Positions 19,801-28,480 of a stretch of DNA of 64,000 bases are shown here, one piece after another (within the stretch, counting starts at the first letter, position 1; each line of letters starts with the position of its first letter). The notes beneath the pieces were generated by a model, which worked only from the letters and a program-made list of their open reading frames with translations, did no database searches and had not been told where the DNA came from. The stretch spans positions 1 to 64,000 of the forward strand of contig CALQFM020000007.1 of NCBI GenBank assembly GCA_943329845.2, read 5' to 3'. This DNA comes from Candidatus Kuenenia stuttgartensis. GTDB lineage: Bacteria; Pseudomonadota; Alphaproteobacteria; SMXS01. Made by a program: the position numbers and the translations under genes.

Positions 19801-20627
19801 TGGGTTCGCCCTTCAACCTCGCCCTGGTGCAGACCAATTCGGGCAACCAGGTCGCCCCGAACGTCACCATCGTCAGCGAGATGATCCGCGAAGCCCGGAG
19901 CGGTGGCGCGGACCTGGTCATGCTGCCGGAGACGGTGTCGCTGATGGAGACCCGCTCCAAGCTGGTCTTCGAGCAGGTGAAGCCGCAGGACGAAGACGAA
20001 GCCCTCAAAGATTTCAGGGCTTTGGCGGACGAACTTGGCATCTGGCTTCACACAGGGTCGCTGCCCATCAGGCTATCCGACACCAAGATCGCCAACCGAT
20101 CCTTCCTGATCGATCCGTCTGGCGCCATCAAAGCGACCTACGACAAGATCCACATGTTCGACGTGGATCTGCCCGGCGGCGAATCCTACCGGGAATCGAA
20201 GAACTATCAGCCGGGCGAGCGCGCCGTGCTGGCCGACCTGCCGTGGGGCAAGCTGGGCCTGACGATCTGCTACGACCTGCGCTTCCCGCATCTCTACCGG
20301 GCGCTGGCCAAGGCGGGCGCCGACTTCATCTGCGTGCCTGCCGCGTTTACCAAAGTGACCGGCCAGGCGCACTGGCATGTGCTGCTGCGCGCCCGCGCCA
20401 TCGAGACCGGCTGCTTCGTGTTCGCCGCCGCTCAGACCGGCACCCACCAGAACGGCCGCCAGACCTTCGGCCATTCGCTGATCATCGACCCGTGGGGCGA
20501 GATCATCGCCGACGGCGGCGAGGAGGTCGGCCTCATCAACGCCCGCATCGACCCGGCAAAGGTGGCCGAGGCCCGCGGCCGGGTGCCGTCGCTGGAGCAC
20601 GACCGGGAGTTTAGCCCGGTTTCGTGA
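19800..20627 (+). CDS. Carbon-nitrogen hydrolase, Nit1-like (probable deaminated-glutathione amidase)
   Basis: 275 residues, nitrilase superfamily. The catalytic triad is visible: Glu in DLVMLPETVSL, Lys in YDKIHMFDVDLPGG, Cys in LGLTICYDLRFPHLYR. The sequence around KIHMFDVDLPGG and CYDLRFP is that of Nit1/YbeM-type enzymes, which hydrolyse deaminated glutathione, a side product of transaminases acting on glutathione. The direct coupling to grxC (overlap TGATG) supports a glutathione-repair role. omega-Amidase (Nit2) is the main alternative. Confidence 0.87.
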   Translation: MGSPFNLALVQTNSGNQVAPNVTIVSEMIREARSGGADLVMLPETVSLMETRSKLVFEQVKPQDEDEALKDFRALADELGIWLHTGSLPIRLSDTKIANRSFLIDPSGAIKATYDKIHMFDVDLPGGESYRESKNYQPGERAVLADLPWGKLGLTICYDLRFPHLYRALAKAGADFICVPAAFTKVTGQAHWHVLLRARAIETGCFVFAAAQTGTHQNGRQTFGHSLIIDPWGEIIADGGEEVGLINARIDPAKVAEARGRVPSLEHDREFSPVS

Positions 20628-20653
20628 TATGCTTTCTCGGAGGAGATGAGGGC

Positions 20654-20887
20654 ATGAATGCGAAAGTGAAAGCCTACGTCGAAGCCAAGGTGCGGTCGGG
20701 CGAGTATCCGTCCGACGAAGCTGTCTATAAGGCTGCTATCGAGGCTCTGCAGCGCGAAGAGGCAGCGCTGGAGGAACTTCGTCGTGAGATCGATATCGGA
20801 ATCGCTGATGCCGACGCTGGCCGGTTCTCTGAGCTGAATGCCATCGAGATCGGTGAAATAGCGAAGCGCGAGATGCAGAAACGGTGA
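20654..20887 (+). CDS. parD: ParD-family type II antitoxin
   Basis: 77 residues from ATG 20654 with AGGAGATGAGGG upstream. The N-terminal half reads as a ribbon-helix-helix DNA-binding domain (KVKAYVEAKVRSGEYPSDEAVYKAAIEAL), and the C-terminal half (EEAALEELRREIDIGIADADAGRF) is the toxin-binding tail typical of ParD/CopG-like antitoxins. The length is normal and the frame is intact. It overlaps the GTG of the downstream parE by four bases, as in working ParDE modules, but that toxin gene is interrupted. Confidence 0.88.
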   Translation: MNAKVKAYVEAKVRSGEYPSDEAVYKAAIEALQREEAALEELRREIDIGIADADAGRFSELNAIEIGEIAKREMQKR

Positions 20888-21183
20888 GTTGGGCGTATCG
20901 CCTCACAGCTGCTGCCGAGGCCGACCTCCTGCAAATTTACCAATACTCTGCCGAGCGGTGGGGTGTATCCTAGGCTGACATATATCAGCGCGATCTCCAC
21001 CGGCATCTGTCCAATATTGCGGAAAATCCGTTGATCGGAGTAGCGCTGGCCCACGTCAGACGGAACGTGAGAAAGTACCAGGCCGAAAGCCATGTCATCT
21101 ACTACCGGCCGAAGCGTGAGCAAGTTGAAGTCCTGCGTGTCCTGCACACCCGCCAGGATGCCAGCCGCGCGCTCCTAAGGTAA
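20884..21183 (+). pseudogene. parE: ParE-family toxin interrupted by an in-frame TAG
   Basis: From GTG 20884 the frame reads MSWAYRLTAAAEADLLQIY, a normal RelE/ParE opening, then hits TAG at 20971-20973 (codon 30). Read through the TAG the same frame runs uninterrupted to TAA at 21181-21183 and gives a full 99-codon ParE with ADIYQRDLHRHLSNIAENPLIG, VRKYQAESHVIYYRP and VLRVLHTRQDASRALL, all typical of the family. The position of the TAG is commonly Gln in ParE (a CAG to TAG transition would explain it). Everything else is intact, so inactivation looks recent. A sequencing error or suppression cannot be excluded from sequence alone. Confidence 0.88.
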
Positions 21184-21714
21184 TTAACCCGGCTTCACCG
21201 CGCAGATGTGCTGGATGATCGCCGGCTTGTGGAAATCGGTGTAGGCCTGCTCGTATCCCACCACCTGCCAGTCGCTGAACCAGTCCATCAGCTCGCCATC
21301 GCGCAGAAGGAAATCCGGGTTGCTGGGCTTGCCGTATTGTTCGTTACCGACGGCGAAGGTCTCGTAGATCAGCACGCCGCCGGGCGCGACCGCGTCGCGC
21401 AGGCGCGGTAACAGCAGCCGCCACAGGTAGTTGGTGACGATCACGCCGCCGAACTGGGCGTTGCCCAGCGGCCAGGGGCCGTTTTCCAGGTCCGCCTCCA
21501 GTACCGCCAGGCCCGGATGGCCGGACAGGTCGTCGAGGCCCGAGATATTGAGGTCTACTGCCATCACCCGGTAGCCGTGTTCCAGCAGGAAGCGGGTATG
21601 CCGGCCGGAACCCGACGCCAGATCGAGGACGTCCGCGCCCGGCGCGATGCGGCCGATATGCTCGGTGACCCACCGGCTGGGCTTGGTCGGTTTCTGATGG
21701 CTGTCGCTGCTCAT
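21184..21714 (-). CDS. SAM-dependent methyltransferase (TehB-like)
   Basis: 176 residues, a short class I methyltransferase. Motif I is VLDLASGSGRHTRFLLEHG, the acidic strand AVDLNISGL, motif II FGGVIVTNYLWRLLLPRLRDAVAPGGVLIYETFA. The pattern and small size resemble the TehB/tellurite-resistance group and SAM methyltransferases annotated next to small housekeeping genes; the substrate is unknown. It ends immediately next to the parE stop on the other strand (no spacer), suggesting the TA module was placed or survives in a very tight slot. Confidence 0.82.
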   Translation of the reverse strand: MSSDSHQKPTKPSRWVTEHIGRIAPGADVLDLASGSGRHTRFLLEHGYRVMAVDLNISGLDDLSGHPGLAVLEADLENGPWPLGNAQFGGVIVTNYLWRLLLPRLRDAVAPGGVLIYETFAVGNEQYGKPSNPDFLLRDGELMDWFSDWQVVGYEQAYTDFHKPAIIQHICAVKPG

Positions 21715-21830
21715 GACGGGCCAATCACTAGCGCCTCGAAACCGCGCTGCCTAGCGGAACTGCAACAAATGATTGAACTCCATCCTTTTCATCAACATGT
21801 TGGGTGGAACGACGAGCCTGACGAAGACCG

Positions 21831-22253
21831 ATGATCAAATACGAACTCAAATGCCGCGGGTGCGACCACCAGTTCGAAGGATGGTTTGCCGACAGCGCGG
21901 CCTATGACGACCAGGCCGAGGCCGGCGTCATCATGTGTCCCCTGTGCGCGAGCGCCGAGGTCGGCAAGGCGATCATGGCGCCGAACGTCGCCATCCGCCG
22001 CGACGGCGGCGCGTTGAGCAAGGCGCAGATGGCCGCCGAAGTCCGTCGCATGCTCATGGAAATTCGCCGGAAGGTGGAGGATAACTGCGATTATGTCGGC
22101 ACCGAATTCGCCGACGAGGCGCGCAAGATCCACTATGGGGAAGCCGATGACCGCGGCATCTATGGCGAAGCGACACCAGACGAGGCCGAGGAACTGAAGG
22201 ACGAGGGAATCGACGTCGTCGCGATCCCGTGGCTGCCGCGGAGCGACGCTTGA
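21831..22253 (+). CDS. DUF1178 family protein
   Basis: 140 residues. N-terminal MIKYELKCRGCDHQFEGWFADSAAYDDQ with CRGC and a second CPLC pair forms a zinc-ribbon-like unit; the C-terminal half includes VRRMLMEIRRKVEDNCDYVGTEFADEARKIHYGEAD and the ending IYGEATPDEAEELKDEGI, all hallmarks of DUF1178, a family found mainly in alpha- and betaproteobacteria with no assigned function. It is convergent with ubiG, only 4 bp apart. The family call is firm. Confidence 0.92.
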   Translation: MIKYELKCRGCDHQFEGWFADSAAYDDQAEAGVIMCPLCASAEVGKAIMAPNVAIRRDGGALSKAQMAAEVRRMLMEIRRKVEDNCDYVGTEFADEARKIHYGEADDRGIYGEATPDEAEELKDEGIDVVAIPWLPRSDA

Positions 22254-22257
22254 GCGC

Positions 22258-23007
22258 CTAGCTGGCCGGCTTGACTGCCACCACCATGTAGTTCACGCCC
22301 GTATCGCCGCTCAGAACCCATTCATCCTTCAGCGGCTTGTAGCTCACGCCCTGTAACGCGATGACAGACAGGCCGGCGCGGCGGATCGAGCCGGACAGTT
22401 CGGCCGGCGTCAGGAACCTCTTCCAGTCATGCGTCCCGCGCGGCAGCCAGCGCAGCACGTATTCGGCGCCGACCTTGGCCATCGCCAGGCTTTTCAGCGT
22501 GCGGTTCAGGGTGGCGCAGATCATCAGGCCGCCGGGCTTCAGCAGGACGCCCGAGGCGGCGAGGAAGCCGTCCACGTCGGCCACATGCTCGACCACCTCC
22601 AGGTTCATCACCATGTCGAAGCGGGAGCCGGAGGCCGCCAGATCCTCGGCGGTCATCGCCCGGTAGTCGATGTCGAGGCCGCTCTGGGCGGCGTGGACGC
22701 GGGCCGTGCCGATGTTCTTCTCGGACGGATCGATGCCGGTGACGGCAGCGCCCATGCGGGCCAGCGGCTCGCTGATCAGCCCGCCGCCGCAGCCGATGTC
22801 GACCACGGCGAGGCCGTCGAGCGGCTTCAGCGTCGCCGGATCGCGGCCCCAATGGGCGATTGCCCGGTCCCTCACGAAGCGTAGCCGCGCCGGGTTGAAC
22901 CGGTGCAGCGGCTTGAACGGGCCGGCCGTATCCCACCATGATTCGGCCATGGCCTCGAAGCGGGCGACCTCGTCGGCGTCGATGCTGGACTGATTGCTGT
23001 CGGCCAA
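22258..23007 (-). CDS. ubiG: Ubiquinone biosynthesis O-methyltransferase
   Basis: 249 residues if translation starts at TTG 23007, chosen because GGGAGG lies 8-10 bases upstream and the family N-terminus (SSIDADEVARFEAMAESWWD) follows at once; the open frame to 23217 has no homology in its first 70 codons. UbiG makes both O-methylations in ubiquinone synthesis. Motif I is VVDIGCGGGLISEPLARMG, the acidic strand VTGIDPSEKNI, motif II FDMVMNLEVVEHVADVDGFL, and the C-terminal LPRGTHDWKRFLTPAEL is diagnostic. Divergent from lysC with a 136-bp gap, the standard alphaproteobacterial arrangement. Confidence 0.94.
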   Translation of the reverse strand: MADSNQSSIDADEVARFEAMAESWWDTAGPFKPLHRFNPARLRFVRDRAIAHWGRDPATLKPLDGLAVVDIGCGGGLISEPLARMGAAVTGIDPSEKNIGTARVHAAQSGLDIDYRAMTAEDLAASGSRFDMVMNLEVVEHVADVDGFLAASGVLLKPGGLMICATLNRTLKSLAMAKVGAEYVLRWLPRGTHDWKRFLTPAELSGSIRRAGLSVIALQGVSYKPLKDEWVLSGDTGVNYMVVAVKPAS

Positions 23008-23143
23008 GGATTCCGCCTCCCTGCGCTGCTTGCGCTGCAGTTGGTGACCGAGTATGTAAGGGCCGCTTTTGTGAGGGCAAGCGGCATTCCTGTAAAGCGG
23101 TTCGTCGGCCCCCAGGTTAACCAACACTCTAGCGCGGGGAACG

Positions 23144-24364
23144 ATGGCGCGGATCGTCAAGAAATTCGGCGGAACGTCGGTGGCGGATCTGGACCGGATC
23201 CGCAACGTGGCGACCAAGGTGAAGCGGGCCGTGGATGCCGGCGATCAGGTCGTCGTCGTGGTCTCGGCCATGTCGGGCGTCACCAATCAGCTGGTGAAGT
23301 GGGTTTCCGAGTGCTCGACGCTGTACGATGCGCGCGAATACGATGCTGTCGTGGCGACCGGCGAGCAGGTGACCAGCGGCCTCCTGGCTCTGACCCTGCA
23401 GAACATGGGCGTCGACGCCCGCTCGTGGCAGGGATGGCAGGTGCCGGTCAGGACCACCTCGGCGCACGGTTCGGCGCGCATCCTGGAGATCGATACCACG
23501 GAGCTCGAGAAGCGCCTGAACGCCGGGCAGGTCGCGGTGATCGCCGGCTTCCAGGGCCTGGCCGAGGACGGCCGGGTCACGACCTTGGGCCGCGGCGGCT
23601 CTGACACCACGGCGGTGGCATTCGCGGCGGCGCTGAAGGCGGACCGCTGCGACATCTACACCGACGTGGACGGTGTTTACACCACCGATCCCCGGATCGT
23701 TGCGAAGGCCCGCAAGCTCGATAAAATCACCTACGAAGAAATGCTGGAAATGGCATCGCTGGGCGCCAAGGTCTTGCAGACCCGCTCGGTCGAGCTTGCC
23801 ATGCGCTATAAAGTCCCGGTGCATGTATGCTCCAGCTTTTCAGACGAACCCGGCACGATGGTTGTCGACGAGGATCAGATCGTGGAACAAGCAGATATCA
23901 GCGGCATTGCCTACACCAGTGACGAAGCCAAGATCACCGTACAGGGCGTGGCCGACCGGCCCGGCGTGTCGGCCTCGATCTTCGGTCCGCTGGCGGAGGC
24001 GAGCATCAACGTCGACATGATCGTCCAGAACGTGGCGGCCGACGGCCACACCACCGACCTGACCTTCACGGTGCCGCGCGCCGACCTGGCGCGATCGGTC
24101 AAGGTGATCGAGGATCTGAAGGGCCAGCTCGGCTATGCGGCGGTCAGCACCGACAGCGACGTGGTCAAGGTGTCGGTGATCGGTGTCGGCATGCGCAGCC
24201 ACGCGGGTATCGCCAGCCGCATGTTCGCGGCGCTCGCCAATGAAGGTATCAACATCCAGGTCATCTCCACCTCGGAGATCAAGATCAGCGTGCTGATCGC
24301 CTCGAAATACACGGAACTGGCCCTTCGCGCGCTCCACTCCGCCTACCAGCTCGACGCGACCTGA
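23144..24364 (+). CDS. lysC: Aspartate kinase
   Basis: 406 residues. It phosphorylates aspartate, the first step to Lys, Met, Thr and Ile. The kinase core has VKKFGGTSVADLDRI, VVSAMSGVTNQL, TLGRGGSDTTAVAFAAAL and IYTDVDGVYTTDPRIV. Two ACT domains follow, starting at about 265 and 345 (GVADRPGVSASIFGPL and VIGVGMRSHAGIASRMF), which bind lysine/threonine for feedback control. RBS GGGGAAC is near the ATG. The downstream gene starts 4 bp after its stop. A complete, ordinary LysC. Confidence 0.97.
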   Translation: MARIVKKFGGTSVADLDRIRNVATKVKRAVDAGDQVVVVVSAMSGVTNQLVKWVSECSTLYDAREYDAVVATGEQVTSGLLALTLQNMGVDARSWQGWQVPVRTTSAHGSARILEIDTTELEKRLNAGQVAVIAGFQGLAEDGRVTTLGRGGSDTTAVAFAAALKADRCDIYTDVDGVYTTDPRIVAKARKLDKITYEEMLEMASLGAKVLQTRSVELAMRYKVPVHVCSSFSDEPGTMVVDEDQIVEQADISGIAYTSDEAKITVQGVADRPGVSASIFGPLAEASINVDMIVQNVAADGHTTDLTFTVPRADLARSVKVIEDLKGQLGYAAVSTDSDVVKVSVIGVGMRSHAGIASRMFAALANEGINIQVISTSEIKISVLIASKYTELALRALHSAYQLDAT

Positions 24365-24368
24365 TGGC

Positions 24369-25385
24369 ATGACCAACACGCGGGGAAGAGCACGTCTCGA
24401 CGAGTTGTGGCGCCGGGGATGTGAATTCCTCGGCACGTCGTACGCCATCCTGGGCGGCGCGATGACGTGGGTGTCCGAGCGTCACCTCGTGTCGGCGATC
24501 TCCAACGCGGGCGGCTTCGGCGTCATCGCGTGTGGTTCCATGACACCTGATCTTCTCGAGCGGGAGATACGCGAAACCCGCGCTTTGACCGACAAGCCGT
24601 TCGGTGTGAACCTGATCACGATGCATCCGGCGCTGGAGGATCTGATCGGGGTCTGCCGCGAACAGAGAGTAGGACATGTGGTCCTTGCGGGCGGTGTCCC
24701 GCCGGGCAAGGCCATCGACGCGGTGAAGGCGTACGGCGCCAAGCTGGTGTGCTTTGCCCCCGCATTGGTGCTGGCCAAAAAGCTGGTGCGCAGCGGCGTC
24801 GACGCGCTGGTCATCGAGGGCAGCGAGGCAGGCGGCCATATCGGCCCGGTCAGCACCGCCGTCCTCGCCCAGGAGATCCTGCCGCATATCCGCGACGTGC
24901 CGGTGTTCGTCGCCGGCGGCATCGGCCGCGGCGAGGCCATCGTGATGTATCTGGAGATGGGGGCAAGCGGCGTGCAGCTTGGCACGAGGTTCGTCTGCGC
25001 CACGGAATGCGTCGCCCATCCGGCGTTCAAGAAGGCGTTCATCCGTGCAAATGCGCGCGACGCCATGCCGTCGGTGCAGCTCGACAAGCGTTTCCCGGTG
25101 ATCCCGGTTCGAGCACTGGCGAACTCGGCCACCGAGGAATTCATGGAGACGCAGCGTTCGGTCATCGAGCGCTTCCAGGCCGGCGAACTCGACCAGCTGG
25201 CGGCCCAGCTCGAGATCGAGCATTACTGGGCAGGCGCGCTGCGCCGCGCCGTCATCGACGGCGACGTGGAGACCGGCTCGTTGATGGCCGGCCAGAGCGT
25301 GGGCATGGTCAGCGCCGAGCAGCCCACCGCCGACATCATCGCCGAGCTCGTCGAGCAGGCCTCGGTCGCGCTGGCGGACAGGTAG
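24369..25385 (+). CDS. Nitronate monooxygenase (2-nitropropane dioxygenase-type flavoprotein)
   Basis: 338 residues, FMN-dependent TIM barrel. AILGGAMTWVSERHLVSAISNAGGFGVI is the N-terminal FMN-site loop; EGSEAGGHIG carries the catalytic His-containing GGH motif; VAGGIGRG and LGASGVQLGTRF-like region (MGASGVQLGTRFV) bind phosphate. Such enzymes oxidise toxic alkyl nitronates such as propionate-3-nitronate; some members are enoyl-ACP reductases (FabK), so substrate is not certain. It is wedged between lysC and ptsP with only 2-4 bp gaps, so it must be part of that operon. Confidence 0.9.
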   Translation: MTNTRGRARLDELWRRGCEFLGTSYAILGGAMTWVSERHLVSAISNAGGFGVIACGSMTPDLLEREIRETRALTDKPFGVNLITMHPALEDLIGVCREQRVGHVVLAGGVPPGKAIDAVKAYGAKLVCFAPALVLAKKLVRSGVDALVIEGSEAGGHIGPVSTAVLAQEILPHIRDVPVFVAGGIGRGEAIVMYLEMGASGVQLGTRFVCATECVAHPAFKKAFIRANARDAMPSVQLDKRFPVIPVRALANSATEEFMETQRSVIERFQAGELDQLAAQLEIEHYWAGALRRAVIDGDVETGSLMAGQSVGMVSAEQPTADIIAELVEQASVALADR

Positions 25386-25387
25386 CC

Positions 25388-27658
25388 ATGCCGGTGACGC
25401 CACTCAATCCCGCTGGCCCCAGATTGCTGCTGAGGCGCATGCGCGAGGTCATGGCCTCGCCGCAGCCGCCACAGCAGAAACTGGACCAGATGGTGCGGGT
25501 GATCGCCAACAACATGGTCGCCGAGGTGTGCTCCATCTACCTGGTGCGCGCCGGCGACATCCTTGAGTTGTTCGCCACCGTCGGCCTGAATCCGGAGGCC
25601 GTCCACAAGACCAATCTGCGTGTCGGCGAGGGCCTCATCGGCGAGATCGCGGCGCGCGGCGCCCCGCTCAACCTGGCAGACGCCCAGTCCCATCCCAACT
25701 TCGCCTACCGGCCAGAGACGGGCGAGGACATCTATCATTCGCTGATGGGCGTGCCGGTCATCCGCGCCGGCCGCGTGCTCGGCGTGCTGGCCGTGCAGAA
25801 CGTCACCCAGCGCCTCTACACCGAAGAAGAAACCGAGGCGCTGCAGACCGTCGCCATGGTCCTCGCCGAACTGGTCGGCTCCGGCGAGCTGATCGACCCA
25901 AGCGAGGTGCACGAAGGCACCTTCGCCCAGGGCCATCCGCCCAAGATCGACGGCGTCGCGCTGGCCGACGGTATCGCCATCGGACAGGTGGTGCTGCACG
26001 AGCCGCGGGTGCAGGTGACCCACCTGATCGCCGAGGACGAGACCGTCGAGCACGCGCGCCTCGACGAGGCGCTCGGCAGCCTGCGCTCGTCACTGGACAA
26101 CCTGCTCGAGACCTCGGACCTGGGCATCGAGGGCGATCACTTCGAGGTGCTCGAAACCTACCGCATGTTCGCCAATGATCGCGGCTGGATCGAGAAGATC
26201 CGCGACGCGATCCGGGGCGGCCTGACCGCCGAGGCGGCGGTCCAGCGCGTCCAGGTGGACAACCGCGTCCGCATGGCCAAGATCAACGATCTGTATCTGC
26301 GCGAGCGGCTCAGCGACCTGGACGACCTGGCCAACCGGCTGATCCGCCACCTGATGGGCCTGGAGCAGGGCGCCGTCGCCGATCTTTACGACCAGACCAT
26401 CGTGGTGGCGCGCAACCTGGGTCCGACCGAGCTGCTGGACTACGACCGCTCCAAGCTGCGCGGGCTGATCCTGGCCGAAGGCACGCCGAGCTCGCATGTG
26501 GCGATCATCGCCAAGGCGCTGGGCATTCCGGTCATCGGCCAGATCGAAGGCATCGTCGGCATCGTCGATCCGGGTGACCAGATCATCGTCGACGCCATGA
26601 CCGAGCAGGTGTTCCTGCTGCCGACCCAGGACGTCATCGACGTCTACGAGGAGGCGATCGCCCTGCGCGAGCAGCGTCGCGCCGCCTATGCCGAGCACCG
26701 CGACCTGCCGGCGACCACCAGGGATGGCATCGATATCGCCCTGCATATCAACGCCGGGCTACTGGTCGATCTGCCGCACCTGGAAGATTCAGGCGCCCAC
26801 GGCATCGGTCTGTTCCGCACCGAGTTCCAGTTCATGGTCGGCTCGACGTTCCCGCGCCACGAAGCCCAGCGCGAGCTCTACAGCCGCGTGATCGATGCGG
26901 CTGCCGGCAAGCCCGTCGTGTTCCGCACTCTCGACATCGGCAGCGACAAGGTCGTGACGTTCCTGGAGCGGCCAAAGGAAGAGAATCCCGCGCTTGGCTG
27001 GCGCGCCATCCGCATGGGGCTCGACCGGCCGGCGCTGCTGCGCTACCAGCTCCGGGCGCTGCTGGCCGCGACCGCCGGGCGCGAGCTGCGGGTCATGTTC
27101 CCGCTGGTCACCGACGTATCCGAGTTCCTGGCGGCCCGCTCGATCCTCGACAAGGAAGTCCGCCGCCACGTCCGCCTCGGACGGGAGGCGCCCCGCTCGC
27201 TGTTCGTCGGCACGATGCTGGAGGTGCCGGCGCTCGCCTGGCAGCTCGATGCACTGATCCCGCATGTGGACTTCGTGTCGATCGGCAGCAACGACCTTAT
27301 GCAGTACCTGTTCGCCGCCGATCGGGGCAACAGCATGCTGACCGATCGCTACGATCTGTTGTCGCCGGCGGCGCTGTCGTTTCTCGCCATGGTCATCAAC
27401 AAGCTGACCGAAGGCGGCGTCAGCGTCTCGCTCTGTGGCGAGGCGGCGGGCAAGCCGATCGAGGCCATGGCGCTGATCGGCCTCGGCCTGCGCAACCTGT
27501 CCATGACCCCGGCATCCGTGGGCCCGGTCAAGGAAATGATCCGCAGCCTCGACGCCGGCAAGCTGCGCGCCTACCTGCTGACTCTGTTGCAGTTGCCCGA
27601 TCACAGCTTGCGCAGCAAATTGACCAACTTCGCGCGCGATCATGGTGTGGAATTGTAA
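25388..27658 (+). CDS. ptsP: PTS EI-Ntr: phosphoenolpyruvate--protein phosphotransferase PtsP
   Basis: 756 residues from ATG 25388. An N-terminal GAF domain (about 20-155) senses nitrogen status via glutamine in characterised members; then the PEP-utiliser N-domain, the swivelling phospho-His domain with LAEGTPSSHVAIIAKALGIP (active His), and the TIM-barrel PEP-binding domain with LFRTEFQFMV, FRTLDIGSDK, MLEVPALAWQLD and SIGSNDLMQYLFAADRGN. It starts the nitrogen-PTS phosphorelay to Npr and EIIANtr; neither partner is in the window. Operon lysC-NMO-ptsP. Complete and ordinary. Confidence 0.96.
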   Translation: MPVTPLNPAGPRLLLRRMREVMASPQPPQQKLDQMVRVIANNMVAEVCSIYLVRAGDILELFATVGLNPEAVHKTNLRVGEGLIGEIAARGAPLNLADAQSHPNFAYRPETGEDIYHSLMGVPVIRAGRVLGVLAVQNVTQRLYTEEETEALQTVAMVLAELVGSGELIDPSEVHEGTFAQGHPPKIDGVALADGIAIGQVVLHEPRVQVTHLIAEDETVEHARLDEALGSLRSSLDNLLETSDLGIEGDHFEVLETYRMFANDRGWIEKIRDAIRGGLTAEAAVQRVQVDNRVRMAKINDLYLRERLSDLDDLANRLIRHLMGLEQGAVADLYDQTIVVARNLGPTELLDYDRSKLRGLILAEGTPSSHVAIIAKALGIPVIGQIEGIVGIVDPGDQIIVDAMTEQVFLLPTQDVIDVYEEAIALREQRRAAYAEHRDLPATTRDGIDIALHINAGLLVDLPHLEDSGAHGIGLFRTEFQFMVGSTFPRHEAQRELYSRVIDAAAGKPVVFRTLDIGSDKVVTFLERPKEENPALGWRAIRMGLDRPALLRYQLRALLAATAGRELRVMFPLVTDVSEFLAARSILDKEVRRHVRLGREAPRSLFVGTMLEVPALAWQLDALIPHVDFVSIGSNDLMQYLFAADRGNSMLTDRYDLLSPAALSFLAMVINKLTEGGVSVSLCGEAAGKPIEAMALIGLGLRNLSMTPASVGPVKEMIRSLDAGKLRAYLLTLLQLPDHSLRSKLTNFARDHGVEL

Positions 27659-27705
27659 GTTCCTGCACCTAGGTCGTTGAATCCCCTTGCGGGACTCGAT
27701 ACCCT

Positions 27706-28389
27706 TTGGCCCAACGAATCTCCTTGACTGTGATTTCCCGGAAGCAGCGCGAACAAGTGGATACACGCTCGGTGCTCAATCTGAAACGGTTCGCCTCGAA
27801 AGCAGGGGCCGAGCCGGAAATCGAGGTCGAAGAGTCGGGGCGGGGGCTCCTGATCATCGACGAGAACGGCGACGCCCTGCCGGCTGTTCGACTCCCGCGC
27901 AGCAATGTGGTTTCCATCAAGGGCCGCACGCCTGGCGCCATGGACGCGGCGGTGGAGCTTGGCGAGCGTCTGCGCCGCAGCCGCGAGGCGCGCGGGCTCT
28001 CGATCGAGGACGTCGCCGACGTGCTGAAATTCCGCGCCGACTACGTCGAGGCGCTGGAGTATGGCGAGATCAAGGAATTGCCGGCGACCTACGCCATCGG
28101 ATTCCTGCGCTCCTATGCCGAATTCCTCGGCGGCTCGGCCCTCGGCATCGACATTCCCGCCGTGGTCGCCAAGGTCAAGCACGCCTACGAGGACCCGCTC
28201 CATCGCGGTGGCATGTGGAGCGTGGCGCAGGAAAACGCCATGCCCAAGCTGTCGCTGCTGATCGTGGCGGCGCTGCTGGCGCTGGGCATCTGCGTGGCTT
28301 GGGAATTGTCGCAGGATCCGTCGTTCGGCAAGGCCGAGGCGCCCGCGACCTATCAGGGCCAGTTGTCGACGATCACCCAGGAGCAGTAG
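27706..28389 (+). CDS. RodZ-like helix-turn-helix membrane protein, short form
   Basis: 227 residues from TTG 27706; GTG codons at 27730 and 27757 and an ATG at 27940 (directly before the domain) are alternatives, and no ribosome binding site decides. The core LGERLRRSREARGLSIEDVADVLKFRADYVEALE, followed by LPATYAIGFLRSYAEFLG, is the HTH_25 domain of RodZ, which links MreB to the membrane in rod-shape control. A single membrane helix follows (LSLLIVAALLALGICVAWEL). Only about 25 residues lie after it, so the usual periplasmic RodZ domain is missing. Position between ptsP and ispG is standard for this gene in alphaproteobacteria. Confidence 0.8.
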   Translation: MAQRISLTVISRKQREQVDTRSVLNLKRFASKAGAEPEIEVEESGRGLLIIDENGDALPAVRLPRSNVVSIKGRTPGAMDAAVELGERLRRSREARGLSIEDVADVLKFRADYVEALEYGEIKELPATYAIGFLRSYAEFLGGSALGIDIPAVVAKVKHAYEDPLHRGGMWSVAQENAMPKLSLLIVAALLALGICVAWELSQDPSFGKAEAPATYQGQLSTITQEQ

Positions 28390-28480
28390 ACTTACGCCGG
28401 GATCGCCCCAACTGTCAGGCTGACATCACGGGGGGCCTGGGGTATAAGGCCCGCCAACTGCCACGGGATCGCTGATCAAC

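Noticed and set aside
20971-20973. TAG in parE as pyrrolysine or programmed recoding
   Set aside because: No pyl genes or recoding signal seen; CAG to TAG mutation is simpler.
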